This document shows, piece by piece, positions 30,697-40,458 of a stretch of 64,000 bases of DNA. Each line of letters starts with the position of its first letter. Positions within the stretch are counted from its first letter, which is position 1. The translations under genes and the position numbers were made by a program. The notes beneath the pieces were generated by a model. It was given only the letters and a program-made list of their open reading frames with translations. It was not told where the DNA came from and made no database searches. Origin of the DNA: Shewanella putrefaciens (GTDB taxonomy: Bacteria > Pseudomonadota > Gammaproteobacteria > Enterobacterales > Shewanellaceae); contig NZ_CP066370.1 of NCBI RefSeq assembly GCF_016406325.1, positions 4,092,001-4,156,000 of the forward strand, in the 5' to 3' direction.

Positions 30697-31584
30697 ATGA
30701 AAAACTACCCTAAAAAAGACAGAGACCAAGCATTCAGTGTATTGCAGAGACTGGCAGAAAATGACGAGCAGTTAACCGAGCCTCAAGCAGTCAAACTCGC
30801 TATCCTAGCGCAGGGTTTAAAAGAGAGTGATGATCTCACCGCTAATGACTTAATTCATCGCATCAGCTATATAGAAAATGAATTAACCCAATTCGCCATA
30901 ATCCAGCGGGTGGCCTTTAACAACTTCGCCGAGTTTATAAACAGCCTGACGTTAGCAGGGCGCTTTGGTTGTTTCACGAGATTGGTGCGGGGTGGGGATT
31001 ACTCGGGGACTGACAGCCTACATATTTGGCCGCTGCTGGCGGCACTCGCCATTCATGATTTACCCACTATCGCCGCCTATAAAAAGCAATTTGTGCCACC
31101 CTTTTTAACGGGTCATAAGGTGACAGTCTTGGCCTGCAATGCGGTATATGCCATTTTAGGTGCCACACCCGTTACAGATAATTTACGACATAAACTCACA
31201 AGCCTAAAAGATTCGAAATACAGTATGGCGATGCTGCATAGCCTCGCGGCCATCATCAATCAGGACATGGGCTCGTTTATCGACAATATCGCCATTATGG
31301 TCAAGTCTAATCGCTCGCAGCAAGAATATTCGCCACTGGAAAAATGTTACTGTGTTAATGCCCATGGTTTAGTCAATTTATGGCGGTTCCATACAACCAA
31401 TGCGCCATTACCTCCCCTTGATTTCCCCCTACCATGGCAGAATGAATTACACGCGTTTTTTACCACGGGTCACGAGTCCATTAATATATCTTTCAATCCC
31501 TTAGCTGAGCAAAAGTTAAATGATCTGCCAATTGACCCAAATACGCTGACGCTAATCCATTCATTAACAGACACACAAAGTTAA
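30697..31584 (+). CDS. Hypothetical protein, helical, possible Imm49-like
   Basis: A protein of about 295 residues, mostly alpha-helical, without signal peptide or membrane helices. An in-frame GTG at 30685 would add four residues; ATG at 30697 is preferred but neither has a strong ribosome site. The layout (helical body, then an ALAIHDLPTI stretch and a YSPLEKCYCVNAHGL stretch) is loosely like the Imm49 immunity family; this is a weak guess. It lies 164 bases after the preceding small gene on the same strand and ends the 29.5-31.6 kb set. Confidence 0.6.
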   Translation: MKNYPKKDRDQAFSVLQRLAENDEQLTEPQAVKLAILAQGLKESDDLTANDLIHRISYIENELTQFAIIQRVAFNNFAEFINSLTLAGRFGCFTRLVRGGDYSGTDSLHIWPLLAALAIHDLPTIAAYKKQFVPPFLTGHKVTVLACNAVYAILGATPVTDNLRHKLTSLKDSKYSMAMLHSLAAIINQDMGSFIDNIAIMVKSNRSQQEYSPLEKCYCVNAHGLVNLWRFHTTNAPLPPLDFPLPWQNELHAFFTTGHESINISFNPLAEQKLNDLPIDPNTLTLIHSLTDTQS

Positions 31585-31660
31585 CTGCGATTAATCCAAA
31601 CAAAATTAACCATTTAAAATTATGCAATTCTCTAAATAACTAAACTTCAGTTACCTAAAA

Positions 31661-31698
31661 GCTGGACTCCTGCTCACAAGCATTGCGGGAATGACGGC
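31661..31698. repeat. Possible short REP-like palindromic element
   Basis: The stretch GGACTCCTGC ... GCGGGAATGAC has the form of the short dispersed palindromic repeats found in many proteobacteria, here imperfect. It lies in the 252-base gap before the M20 peptidase gene. No second copy was found in this window, so the call is tentative. Confidence 0.3.
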
Positions 31699-31836
31699 TT
31701 AATATGACATCTAATGAAACATCATTAGGATTTGGCTCTTTAGCTGTGTTATTTACCTTTATCATTAAATCTATTAACAATTCCTCAGTGTCCGTGTAGT
31801 TTAGATAGCTTATAAAAACAACAATAGGCTATCGCT

Positions 31837-33273
31837 ATGACTGCATCCTCTATATCACCCGCTTTATCACTCTCAGTATCAAAGTCGGTTTCAACATCCG
31901 CAACCTCAAAACCACTTGCTTTTAACTTCTCTGCAAATAAATCCCGTTTTTCTAAGACCTTACTCGCTTCAGCCTTAGCCTTGAGTTTTATGGGCACGGG
32001 TTTTAATTCGGTGCAAGCGGCGACCCATGCGATGCCGGATGCGGCTAAGTTGGCAGCGGGTGTGGAGCAAAAGGTGATCAACTGGCGCCGTGATTTGCAT
32101 CAACACCCTGAATTGTCTAATCGTGAATTTCGCACCAGCAAGATTATTGAAAAGCATCTGAAGTCACTAGGTTTAGAAGTGCAAACGGGTGTGGCGCATA
32201 CGGGCGTGGTGGCAATCTTAAAGGGTGGAAAGTTGAAGGGCGGCAAGCCTGGGCCGCTGATTGCGATTCGGGCGGATATGGATGCACTGCCTGTGACTGA
32301 AGTGGTCGATGTACCTTTTGCCTCTAAGGCGACTGACACTTATCGCGATCAAAAAGTGGGGGTGATGCATGCCTGTGGTCACGATACACATGTGGCCATG
32401 TTAATGGGCGTGGCCGAAAACTTGGTTAACGTGAAAAACAGCCTAGCGGGGGATGTGATGTTTATCTTCCAACCCGCCGAAGAAGGTGCGCCAGAGGGTG
32501 AAGAGGGCGGCGCGGAATTGATGCTCAAAGAAGGGCTATTTGCTCAGCGCAAACCCGAGCAAGTATTTGGTATGCATGTCACATCGAGCATGCCAAGTGG
32601 CATGATTGGCCTGCGTAGTGGCCCAGCGATGGCGAGTGAAGACTCTTTTACCATCAAAGTGAAAGGCAGCCAAACCCATGGTTCGCGTCCTTGGAATGGG
32701 GTTGATCCTATTGTCGCCGCGGCGCAAATTATCACTAACGTGCAAACCATAGTAAGCCGTCAGGTGGATATCACTAAAGCGCCGGCAGTGGTGAGTTTTG
32801 GCGCGGTTAATGGCGGTATTCGCTCTAACATTATTCCCGATGAAGTCGAGCTGATTGGCACTATTCGTACCTTCGACCAACCTATGCGCGCCGATATTAA
32901 ACTGCGTTTAGCGCAAATGGCCGAGCTGTCGGCGAAAACCTTAGGGGCGACTGCGACCACTGAGATCCACCAAGGTTATCCTGTGGTGGTCAACAATCCC
33001 GAATTAGTCGCCAGTATGCGGCCCGTGCTGGCGAGCGTGGTGGGCGATAAGATGCTGATTGAACCCGGGTTAATCACAGGTGCCGAAGACTTTGCTTACT
33101 ACGCCTTAGAAACGCCGGGGATGTTTTTCTTCCTCGGGGTGACGCCAAAGGGAACGGACCCTGAAACGGCGGCCAGCAATCATTCACCGGCATTTTATGT
33201 GGATGAAAGTGCGCTAAAAGTGGGTGTTGAAGCCATGACCAAAGTGGCGTTAACGGCGCTCAAAGCCCAATAA
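31837..33273 (+). CDS. Exported M20D family amidohydrolase/carboxypeptidase
   Basis: A 478-residue metallo-amidohydrolase of the N-acyl amino acid amidohydrolase type, with HACGHDTHVAML (metal ligands Cys and His), PAEEG, GMHV, the dimerisation domain (GSQTHGSRPW) and the final NHSPAFYVDE. It is predicted to be exported: a hydrophobic segment ending SVQA lies near residues 40-62, but it is preceded by an unusually long Ser/Thr-rich stretch of about 36 residues. A later start at a cryptic codon would give a normal signal peptide, but I see no good ATG there. It likely releases amino acids from acylated or amidated substrates in the periplasm. Confidence 0.87.
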   Translation: MTASSISPALSLSVSKSVSTSATSKPLAFNFSANKSRFSKTLLASALALSFMGTGFNSVQAATHAMPDAAKLAAGVEQKVINWRRDLHQHPELSNREFRTSKIIEKHLKSLGLEVQTGVAHTGVVAILKGGKLKGGKPGPLIAIRADMDALPVTEVVDVPFASKATDTYRDQKVGVMHACGHDTHVAMLMGVAENLVNVKNSLAGDVMFIFQPAEEGAPEGEEGGAELMLKEGLFAQRKPEQVFGMHVTSSMPSGMIGLRSGPAMASEDSFTIKVKGSQTHGSRPWNGVDPIVAAAQIITNVQTIVSRQVDITKAPAVVSFGAVNGGIRSNIIPDEVELIGTIRTFDQPMRADIKLRLAQMAELSAKTLGATATTEIHQGYPVVVNNPELVASMRPVLASVVGDKMLIEPGLITGAEDFAYYALETPGMFFFLGVTPKGTDPETAASNHSPAFYVDESALKVGVEAMTKVALTALKAQ

Positions 33274-33410
33274 GTGGCTAACGTATTATTCCGTAAGCAC
33301 TGCGGTATAACTTGAGCTTACAAAAAACCGGCGCGGGATACGCTTGCTGCGCTTGATTTGTTAAACAATTTACCTTCATATGTGATTTTTTACAGCAAGG
33401 AGCGAACAAG

Positions 33411-34742
33411 ATGAAGCGCACGCTATCGGCTCTGGTGTTGGCTATGGGACTTTTGAATCCCCTAAGCCAAGCACAGGCCACCACGGCAGAAGACATTAAG
33501 AGTTTCACGCTAGATAACGGCATGAAAATCATGGTGCTAGAAGATGCCTCAATTCCCAATGCCAACATGTATTTGTTTTGGAAGGTCGGTTCACGTAACG
33601 AAGTGCCCGGCATTACCGGTATTTCGCACTTTTTCGAACACATGATGTTCAACGGTTCGAAAAAGTACGGCCCAAAAATGTTCGACCGCACTATGGAAGC
33701 TGCCGGTGGCGCGAACAATGCGTATACCACTGAAGATATGACGGTTTATACCGATTGGTTCCCCGCCAATGCACTCGAAACTATGTTCGATCTCGAAGCC
33801 GACCGTATCGCTAACTTAGATATCAATCCCGAAATGGTAGAAAGCGAGCGTGGTGTAGTGCAGTCAGAGCGTTCTACTGGCTTAGAAAACTCTAACTGGA
33901 ATGCCCTTGAAGGCGAAATCAAAGGCGTGGCATTTTTAGCCCACCCTTATTCTTGGTCGGTGATCGGTCACGAGTCGGATATCGCCGCTTGGTCGTTGGA
34001 AGATTTAGTTCAGTACCATAAAACCTATTACGCGCCGAACAATGCCGTGGTCGTGATTGCCGGTGATGTAAAGCTTGCCCAAGTAAAAGCCTTGGCAGAC
34101 AAATACTTTGCACCTATTCCGGCACAAACGCCACCGAAAGCGATTCGCACCGTAGAGCCTGAGCAAAAGGGCGAGCGTCGCACCTTTGTGCAAAAGGCGT
34201 CGGTCAGCACACCCAACGTAATGCTGGCGTACCATATTCCGGCGGCAACCCATGCGGATTTTTATGCGCTGGACTTATTAAGCTCGATTCTAAGCCAGGG
34301 TAATAGTTCGCGTTTATATCAATCATTGGTTGATAAACAACTGGCCTTAGAAGCGCAAACCTACATGCCGATGTCGGTCGATCCTAACCTCTTCTATGTA
34401 ATGGGCGTGGCGACACCTGAAGTGAATGCCTCAACCTTAGAGCGCGCGCTGATCGAGCAAATCAATAGCATTGCGAGCCAAGGTGTTACCCAGCAAGAAT
34501 TGGATAAAGTTAAAAATATCAAGTTGATGGATTTTTATCGCTCAATGGAAACCATTAATGGCAAGGCCAATACCATAGGCACCTATGAGATGTATTTTGG
34601 TAGTTACGACAAGCTATTTAATGCGCCAGAAGCCTATAACAAGGTGACACCAGCAGATATTCAGCGTGTTGCCCAAACCTATTTACGTAAATCGAATCGC
34701 ACTGTGGCTGTGCTGGCAGCATCCGAGGAGTCTGATCAATGA
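33411..34742 (+). CDS. Exported M16 family zinc metallopeptidase, catalytic subunit
   Basis: A 443-residue protein with a signal peptide (residues 1-24, ending AQA) and the inverted zinc motif HFFEH at 73-77, with the downstream Glu in the ESERGVVQSE region. This is the active subunit of an M16B pair. Good ribosome site AAGGAG at 33397-33402 before the ATG. The next gene overlaps by four bases (ATGA) and encodes the non-catalytic partner. The pair is thought to degrade peptides in the periplasm. Confidence 0.93.
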   Translation: MKRTLSALVLAMGLLNPLSQAQATTAEDIKSFTLDNGMKIMVLEDASIPNANMYLFWKVGSRNEVPGITGISHFFEHMMFNGSKKYGPKMFDRTMEAAGGANNAYTTEDMTVYTDWFPANALETMFDLEADRIANLDINPEMVESERGVVQSERSTGLENSNWNALEGEIKGVAFLAHPYSWSVIGHESDIAAWSLEDLVQYHKTYYAPNNAVVVIAGDVKLAQVKALADKYFAPIPAQTPPKAIRTVEPEQKGERRTFVQKASVSTPNVMLAYHIPAATHADFYALDLLSSILSQGNSSRLYQSLVDKQLALEAQTYMPMSVDPNLFYVMGVATPEVNASTLERALIEQINSIASQGVTQQELDKVKNIKLMDFYRSMETINGKANTIGTYEMYFGSYDKLFNAPEAYNKVTPADIQRVAQTYLRKSNRTVAVLAASEESDQ

Positions 34743-36172
34743 AATCATTTGGAAAACCCTCTACGTTAATGGCGGCTTTAGCTTTAGGAACAAGTTTGGC
34801 CTTAGCAGGCTGTGCGGCGACATCAGCCCCAAAACTCGTTGATACTGGCAGTTTTGCCATGCCAAGTTACGATAAGTTTGTGTTAGATAATGGCCTTACT
34901 GTGTATTTAATGCCCCAGCGCGAAGTGCCCTTAATTACCTTAAATGCCGTGGTGCGCGCAGGTGCCGTTAATGACACCACCGCAGGCGTGGCACAAATGA
35001 CGGCAGAAGGTTTATTGTTAGGTGCAGCGGGCAAATCTAAGGCCGATATCGAGCAGCAAGTGGATTTTCTTGGTGCCAGTTTAGGCGCTGATGCAGATAA
35101 AGAAGGCAGTTATCTGAGTGCTGACTTTATGGCGAAGGATATTGACCTCATGCTGGGCCTATTTAGCGCCGCCATATTAACCCCTGATTTTGATGCGGCC
35201 GAATTTGATAAACTCAAACAACGCGCCATTGCCGGGCTGCAGCAAGATAAAGAAAGCCCACGGGCGGTGATTGGTCGCTACTTCGATAAACTCGTATTTG
35301 GCGATCATCCCTATGGTAATGCGGCTTCGGGTAACAGTGATTCGCTAGAGCAAATCACTGTATCGCAGCTACGCGCTTTCCATAAGAGTTACTATCAGCC
35401 TGCCAATACCGCGATAACCGTTGTGGGTGACTTTGATGTGACTGCTATGAAAGCCAAACTGACACAAACATTCGGTCAATGGAAAGACAGCGAAAAACTG
35501 GTACAGCCTGATTTAAACCAAGGTTTGCCTCAGTTAACCGAGGCCAAAGTTTTGTTGGTGGATAAACCCGATGCAATCGAAACCACCTTTTTGATCGGCG
35601 GTTTAGGCATTAGCCGTAATAACCCTGACTATGTGGGTTTAACGGTAGTAAACACGATTTTAGGCGGCCGCTTTACCTCTTGGCTGAATGATGAGCTAAG
35701 GGTAAACGCAGGCTTAACCTATGGTGCACGCTCAGGTTTTACACCGTATACCGACTCAGGCGTGTTTACTATCAGCACTTTCACTAAGACAGAGACGACT
35801 CAAGAAGCGATAGATTTAGCCTTAAAAACCTATGCACGTTTATGGGAAAAAGGTATAGATCAGGCGACGTTAGATTCAGCAAAAGCCTATGTGAAGGGGC
35901 AGTTCCCACCTAAGTTTGAAACCTCAGGCCAGTTGGCTGGGTTATTGTCTGGCATGTATTTGTACGGCTTCGATGACAAGTTTATCAATGAGTTCCAAGC
36001 TAAGGTGGACGGTTTAACCTTAGAAGAAACCCAAAGACTCGTGAAAGCTTACTTCCCACAGAAGGACTTACAATTTGTACTAATTGGTAACGCGAGCAAG
36101 ATTGCGCCTGTTGCAGCTAAATACGGCAAAGTGCAAACTGTCGAGATTAACGCCACAGGATTTGGTCAATAA
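34739..36172 (+). CDS. M16 family peptidase-like lipoprotein, non-catalytic partner
   Basis: A 477-residue protein with a lipoprotein signal: hydrophobic stretch then LAGC, Cys at residue 24. It is M16-like in fold, but the HxxEH zinc motif is absent: the equivalent region reads MTAEGLLLG. It has the glycine-rich second-half loop (ILGGRFTSWLNDELR and GLTYGARSGF) typical of M16 R-subunits. Translationally coupled to the catalytic gene and likely forms a heterodimer anchored to a membrane. Confidence 0.93.
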   Translation: MKSFGKPSTLMAALALGTSLALAGCAATSAPKLVDTGSFAMPSYDKFVLDNGLTVYLMPQREVPLITLNAVVRAGAVNDTTAGVAQMTAEGLLLGAAGKSKADIEQQVDFLGASLGADADKEGSYLSADFMAKDIDLMLGLFSAAILTPDFDAAEFDKLKQRAIAGLQQDKESPRAVIGRYFDKLVFGDHPYGNAASGNSDSLEQITVSQLRAFHKSYYQPANTAITVVGDFDVTAMKAKLTQTFGQWKDSEKLVQPDLNQGLPQLTEAKVLLVDKPDAIETTFLIGGLGISRNNPDYVGLTVVNTILGGRFTSWLNDELRVNAGLTYGARSGFTPYTDSGVFTISTFTKTETTQEAIDLALKTYARLWEKGIDQATLDSAKAYVKGQFPPKFETSGQLAGLLSGMYLYGFDDKFINEFQAKVDGLTLEETQRLVKAYFPQKDLQFVLIGNASKIAPVAAKYGKVQTVEINATGFGQ

Positions 36173-36202
36173 GTTATCGTTGCTCGGTTTGATTCAATAA
36201 AG

Positions 36203-36229
36203 AAAAGGTCTGCATAGTGCAGACCTTTT
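36203..36229. terminator. Terminator between the M16 pair and the S9 peptidase
   Basis: A perfect 12-base-pair stem (AAAAGGTCTGCA / TGCAGACCTTTT) with a three-base loop TAG, followed on the plus strand by TTTTGCTTTT and on the minus strand by TTTTCTTTATT. It can serve both convergent genes. Confidence 0.92.
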
Positions 36230-36254
36230 GCTTTTCTGTGCTAGGTTCTAGATT

Positions 36255-38282
36255 CTATTGTCCACCCGGCTTGGCGTAGTGGGTCATCCAATCTTTGACT
36301 TGGTTATACCAATAGATAGAGTTATTAGGCTTCATCACCCAATGGTTTTCATCGGGGAAGTAAATCATCCGCGATTCCACATTGCGAGTTTGCAGAGTGC
36401 GGAACAGCTCAAACCCTTGCCCAACTGGTACACGGTAGTCGAGCTGACCGTGGCTAACCAACGTTGGAGTGTTAAAGTTAGCCGCAAAATAATGTGGCGA
36501 AATCGCTTTATATAACTCAGGATTATCCCAGTAATTACCAAAGCGCGTGCTGTGCACCGCAAAGTCGGCCGCCATTTGTGAATACATGTCATAAACCGCG
36601 GCGTGGATCAGTAGGGCTTTAAAGGGATGTGGTTGACCTAAAATAATCGAGGTCAGATATCCACCGTAACTTGCGCCACCCGCGACCATACGATCGCTAT
36701 CAATCCAGCTTTGCTGTTTAAACCATTCAGCAGCTTTGAGCACATCTTCGAGGGATTTATTCTTCCAATCTGGGTTAATCGCATCGGCAAAGTCTTGTCC
36801 AAAGCCGCTAGAACCATGGAAGTTTGGCCACGCAGTAACATATCCCCAAGAGGCGAAGGTTTGCGCGTTCCAACGGTAATGGAAACCATCGGAGATGGCG
36901 TTATGTGGCCCGCCGTGAACCAACATAAAGAGGGGGTATTTTTTACTGCGATCGAACCCTGGTGGATAATGTACCCACATTTGAATATCTTGATTTTGAT
37001 ATCCCTTGTAAGTCACTGACTCATAAGTGCCTAAATCAACGTCTTTAAGAATATCGTCATTAAAGTTCTCTAGGCGTACCGTCTTGCCATTGCGGGGATT
37101 AATGCTGACCAAGCGCGCTGGGTGCAAGAAACTCTCGTTGGTGGCAATCAATTCACCATCTTTGCCTATGGCAGGTTGACCAAAGTCAGTCGCTTCTGTA
37201 ATGGCTTTGACTTTACCGTTTTTGGCATCGATATGATAAATGCGACTCGTCGCAGCATCATCAATAGCGGCATAAAAACCTTTGCTATCGGGTGTCCAAT
37301 TAAATTGGCCGACTGAACGATCCCACTCAGGCGTTAGCGTATTGAGTTTGCGGCTATCAATATCCAGTAGCATCAACCTTGCGGTATCGGCATAAAATCC
37401 GGGGATTTTTTGACGGGTAAAGGCCAGCGTTTTGCCATTAGGACTAAAGTTTGGATTAACATCTGCGGCTTGATTTTCTGGCGTAATATTTTCTGCTTTA
37501 CCGCTACCAATTGTGGCGAGAAAAATATCCAGTTTAGGATCAACACGATTGTCTGAGCCATAAGCACTGAAGGCAATCAAGCGTTCATTAGGCGAAATAT
37601 CATAACTTGAACTGCTTTGGCTCGAACGCGGTAACTCATATCCAAGCGGTTGAGTGACGGCTTCAACTTCACCGCCCAAAGCGGGGATCCTAAAGACATG
37701 GGCCTGACGACGTTCATCCAGCCAATGATCAAACTGAGCATAGGGCAACGCATTCCACTGGCGCGCGGATACCTTATTGTCCTTGTCGGTTTTTAGTTGG
37801 GTTTTCATCTCATCCCATTTTTGATTTGGGAAGATATTGCTGATGAAATACAGATGCTTGCCAATCCATTTAATACCATTAACGCCAGTAGGAATATCGG
37901 TTAAACGTTGCGCTTCACCCGGACCATCCATAGGCAACAGGTAAATTTGGCCTGCATCGTCTTCATTTCGCTCACTGACAAAGGCTAATGTCTTACCATC
38001 AGGTGAAAACACTGGCTCACGAACCTTTAGCCCCTTCGCTGTGATGGCACGATTATTTTTCCCTTCGCCATCAAAACGCCACAACTGGGTCGAACCTTTA
38101 TCTTCTTTTAAATCATATTCTGTCACTGGCGCAATAATATGTTCACCAGAGGGGGATACCACAGGGCTACCAATACGCTTAAGTTGCCAAAGCAACTCCA
38201 CCGAGAGTGGCTTGCCCTGCTCCGCCAATGCTGAGCCAAATGGCATCAACAGACAGAGCAATAAAATTCCTGCCTTCTTCAC
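36255..38282 (-). CDS. Exported S9 family (prolyl oligopeptidase/acylaminoacyl-type) serine peptidase
   Basis: A 675-residue protein with a signal peptide (residues 1-21, ending ALA), an N-terminal beta-propeller (about 30-400, with PSGEH, PDGKT, PNGKT-like blades) and a C-terminal alpha/beta hydrolase. The catalytic Ser lies in GGASYGGY near residue 540, Asp in GQLDYRVP near 615 and His in DENHW near 645. Likely an oligopeptidase or dipeptidyl peptidase acting on peptides outside the cytoplasm. Convergent with the M16 pair across a shared terminator. Confidence 0.92.
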   Translation of the reverse strand: MKKAGILLLCLLMPFGSALAEQGKPLSVELLWQLKRIGSPVVSPSGEHIIAPVTEYDLKEDKGSTQLWRFDGEGKNNRAITAKGLKVREPVFSPDGKTLAFVSERNEDDAGQIYLLPMDGPGEAQRLTDIPTGVNGIKWIGKHLYFISNIFPNQKWDEMKTQLKTDKDNKVSARQWNALPYAQFDHWLDERRQAHVFRIPALGGEVEAVTQPLGYELPRSSQSSSSYDISPNERLIAFSAYGSDNRVDPKLDIFLATIGSGKAENITPENQAADVNPNFSPNGKTLAFTRQKIPGFYADTARLMLLDIDSRKLNTLTPEWDRSVGQFNWTPDSKGFYAAIDDAATSRIYHIDAKNGKVKAITEATDFGQPAIGKDGELIATNESFLHPARLVSINPRNGKTVRLENFNDDILKDVDLGTYESVTYKGYQNQDIQMWVHYPPGFDRSKKYPLFMLVHGGPHNAISDGFHYRWNAQTFASWGYVTAWPNFHGSSGFGQDFADAINPDWKNKSLEDVLKAAEWFKQQSWIDSDRMVAGGASYGGYLTSIILGQPHPFKALLIHAAVYDMYSQMAADFAVHSTRFGNYWDNPELYKAISPHYFAANFNTPTLVSHGQLDYRVPVGQGFELFRTLQTRNVESRMIYFPDENHWVMKPNNSIYWYNQVKDWMTHYAKPGGQ

Positions 38283-38612
38283 TGTGAGTCTCCTTAATAT
38301 ATACCTACGCTATCTGGAGGGACGCATGCCAGCATCTTCAGATTGTTTGGGTATAAATATCGTTATAATGATTATATTTGGTTGTACAAACCCGAGAGTA
38401 TAGAAACTCAGCATGAAAGCAAACTGAGTAATGATGAGCAATAAACGTGCTTTGTGTAACCATCTGTAAATTTTGCTCGTCAACCTCGACTGCCATTGTG
38501 ATAATTTGTCCGCGAGTAGCACTTCAGCATCAATCAACATAAAGACGGCTAAGTATTTGTTTGTGATTAAATTTAACGCTAATCTAATCCGACATTGCAG
38601 ATAGGTGAAAAT
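38283..38612. other. Intergenic region, divergent promoters expected
   Basis: 330 bases between two divergent genes. It should hold both promoters. I see AT-rich stretches near 38355-38375 but no convincing consensus boxes. A 76-codon minus-strand frame at 38310-38540 lacks coding signs and is not called. Confidence 0.5.
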
Positions 38613-39164
38613 ATGCAGAATAAAATAAACCTATTAAAACGGTATTGTCTGTGGGGCATTACGCTCAGCGTATTAACGCCTTTTTCGGCCGTAGCGACTA
38701 AAATCAGCTTTAATGAATTTTGCGCTCAATTTGTTGGTCAGTGGACTGGCGATGCGGCTAAAGTGGGTGAAATACCACGAAAAGTCACCACGACAGGTTT
38801 ATGCTCCCACGATCAGCGGCAGTTGATCCTATCCGTCAGTGTCGGAACAAGGGCCCCTTACAGTGAAACGTGGTGGTTTAGAGAGCAAGGCGAACAAGTA
38901 CTTCTGACATACTACGATGGTATATCACAGGAAAAGCAGCAAGTTTTTAGTTTATATCGTAAAAATGGGGATTATTCCTTACTGGGGGAAGGCGAAGTAA
39001 ATGCCCGTTCTGCATTGATCCAGTTGTACTTTCAAACCCAGCCCTCCTCTAGCCAACATAATGCTTGGCAATGGACACAGAATATTCAATATCTAGATGA
39101 TGATGTTGATCGCTATCAGCTTTTTCGTGGGATAGAGATGACGCCTGTGACGCCATCTCAATAA
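38613..39164 (+). CDS. Hypothetical exported protein
   Basis: About 183 residues from ATG at 38613 (an in-frame TTG at 38595 is possible). It has a short basic start, a hydrophobic helix and a likely signal cleavage after VAT near residue 28; the rest is a beta-rich domain containing FVGQWTGDA, which resembles small lipocalin-like folds. I do not recognise a family. AGGTGA upstream is a fair ribosome site. No linked gene on the same strand; a gene-poor stretch follows. Confidence 0.7.
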   Translation: MQNKINLLKRYCLWGITLSVLTPFSAVATKISFNEFCAQFVGQWTGDAAKVGEIPRKVTTTGLCSHDQRQLILSVSVGTRAPYSETWWFREQGEQVLLTYYDGISQEKQQVFSLYRKNGDYSLLGEGEVNARSALIQLYFQTQPSSSQHNAWQWTQNIQYLDDDVDRYQLFRGIEMTPVTPSQ

Positions 39165-39893
39165 GTGTACTCACTCATACACGAACTGGCAGTTTTGATT
39201 ATGTAGTACGACTTAATCGTACAATCTCTACTTGACACCACACAACTCACTTCGGGACAAAAAGCGTTAGATTTTATGCACTAAAGGTGGGTAATAGCAT
39301 TAGGTAAGTTATGGCGACCAGATTCGTTTACACTGACCCCGTGTATTCGTTGACTGATATCTACTAACGCAAACTTGCCATGGTGTTCACTCACCGACAT
39401 GCAGCAAGTACTTCACAAAAGGTGTCCATCCCATCATCCGTGGATGCAGGGCCGCCCCATCTGATGTGAAAGGATTCACAAATGCCGCGATGGCATGGAC
39501 GCCAAAGAGCGGCCATGGTGCGGACGGTCGTCTCGCCAATCACCATGGCTCACCTATTTAATATCGGTGTAACCTGTTTGCTTTAAAGTAGATATGTGAC
39601 TCGTTTGTGGACATAAATGAGCTAGATTGTTAGTCCTAATTTGAGGTTTTCGGATAAGAATTTCTATGTCTTAACCTACGCTCTAGCCCATTCCTGTGAG
39701 CAACGCGAGCTATTTGAACCACTAGTTAGTAGCTTTCATAGATTTGATTCGTGACGGCAACTCAAAAAGAGTAATGAGTAATGTTTCCGCATGCGTTTTA
39801 GAAGGTCACTGGTGCAACAATGCTTGATTTGGTATAGCTATTGATCATCGAGTTATTTCTGTCTTAACTTATATTTTATTGTCTTCATTGCTT
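39165..39893. other. Gene-poor stretch with decayed sequence
   Basis: About 730 bases with no credible complete gene. At 39459-39540 there is a short stretch with partial open frames that is related to an inverted copy at 41340-41380 (see repeat). The rest shows no RNA gene, no clear terminator and no intact insertion sequence. Confidence 0.5.
39459..39517 (+). repeat. Left copy of a diverged inverted repeat
   Basis: Contains GATGTGAAAG (from 39463) and AAAGAGCGGCCATG (39504-39517). On the minus strand at 41353-41376 the same two blocks occur fused, as GATGTGAAAGAGCGGCCATG, as though the about 35 bases between them were deleted through the shared AAAG. The two copies lie in inverted orientation on either side of the frameshifted gene and the SMI1/KNR4 gene. 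Confidence 0.55.
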
Positions 39894-40321
39894 TTATAGG
39901 ATAACCAATTCCCCAGTTTGGGTTATACCACATGGCCACACACCGGTATGATATAATGCTAAGATTGCTACCCACTTTCCTGGCTGATTAGAAAGGACCT
40001 CTTTGGCTGCATGTCTACAAGCGAACAGCGCGCTACCTTTCATTGCCTCTGTGTAGTTATGAGGGCCATCGACAAGTTTAGGATGAGTCTTCCCAACGCT
40101 TCGCAACGATTTCAACGCAGCTTTATAAACCACTTTCTCAGCCTCTTTGTCGTAGAGCTGTTCGTCTGGTTTAGTTGGATATGTTCCTTCGAAAGGATCG
40201 GATTGATCTCTGCTGCTCGGCAACCAATCCCATTCAATTTGTAATTGAGAAATCGCTAAGATGTGCTCAGCTTGGCTTAGCCAGTATTCTCTATTTGTTC
40301 AATCAATGCTTCGATGTTCAT
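39894..40321 (-). pseudogene. Frameshifted small gene, immunity-like hypothetical
   Basis: An ATG at 40319-40321 opens a frame (MNIEALIEQIENTG) that stops after 14 codons; one base earlier or later the frame continues (SQAEHILAISQLQIEWDWLP) without a stop down to the TAA near 39894, giving about 142 residues in total. A single lost base near 40277-40283 (TTA to TA-like change) explains both parts. The downstream frame has no ATG of its own near its start, only a TTG at 40223. The N-terminal helix and Asp/Trp-rich core suggest a small soluble immunity-type protein; no family is recognised. A sequencing error is the alternative. Confidence 0.6.
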
Positions 40322-40458
40322 TAGCAGTTACGCCTGAGTCGATTCTTGGTTTGTCCTAACGCTGCCAGCAACTGCCGGAGTGAATTAAAAACTTTTTTAC
40401 GTCTTTTTGCAAAAAAGGCAGTTTACGGAGGTCAGATTGACTGGCCTTGTTAAACATT

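Noticed and set aside
38310..38540. 76-codon minus-strand frame
   Set aside because: No ribosome site, poor composition, and it fills the promoter region of two divergent genes.
39401..39560. Possible PAAR-like or toxin remnant
   Set aside because: Short frames look slightly protein-like, but no motif of a known family could be defended.
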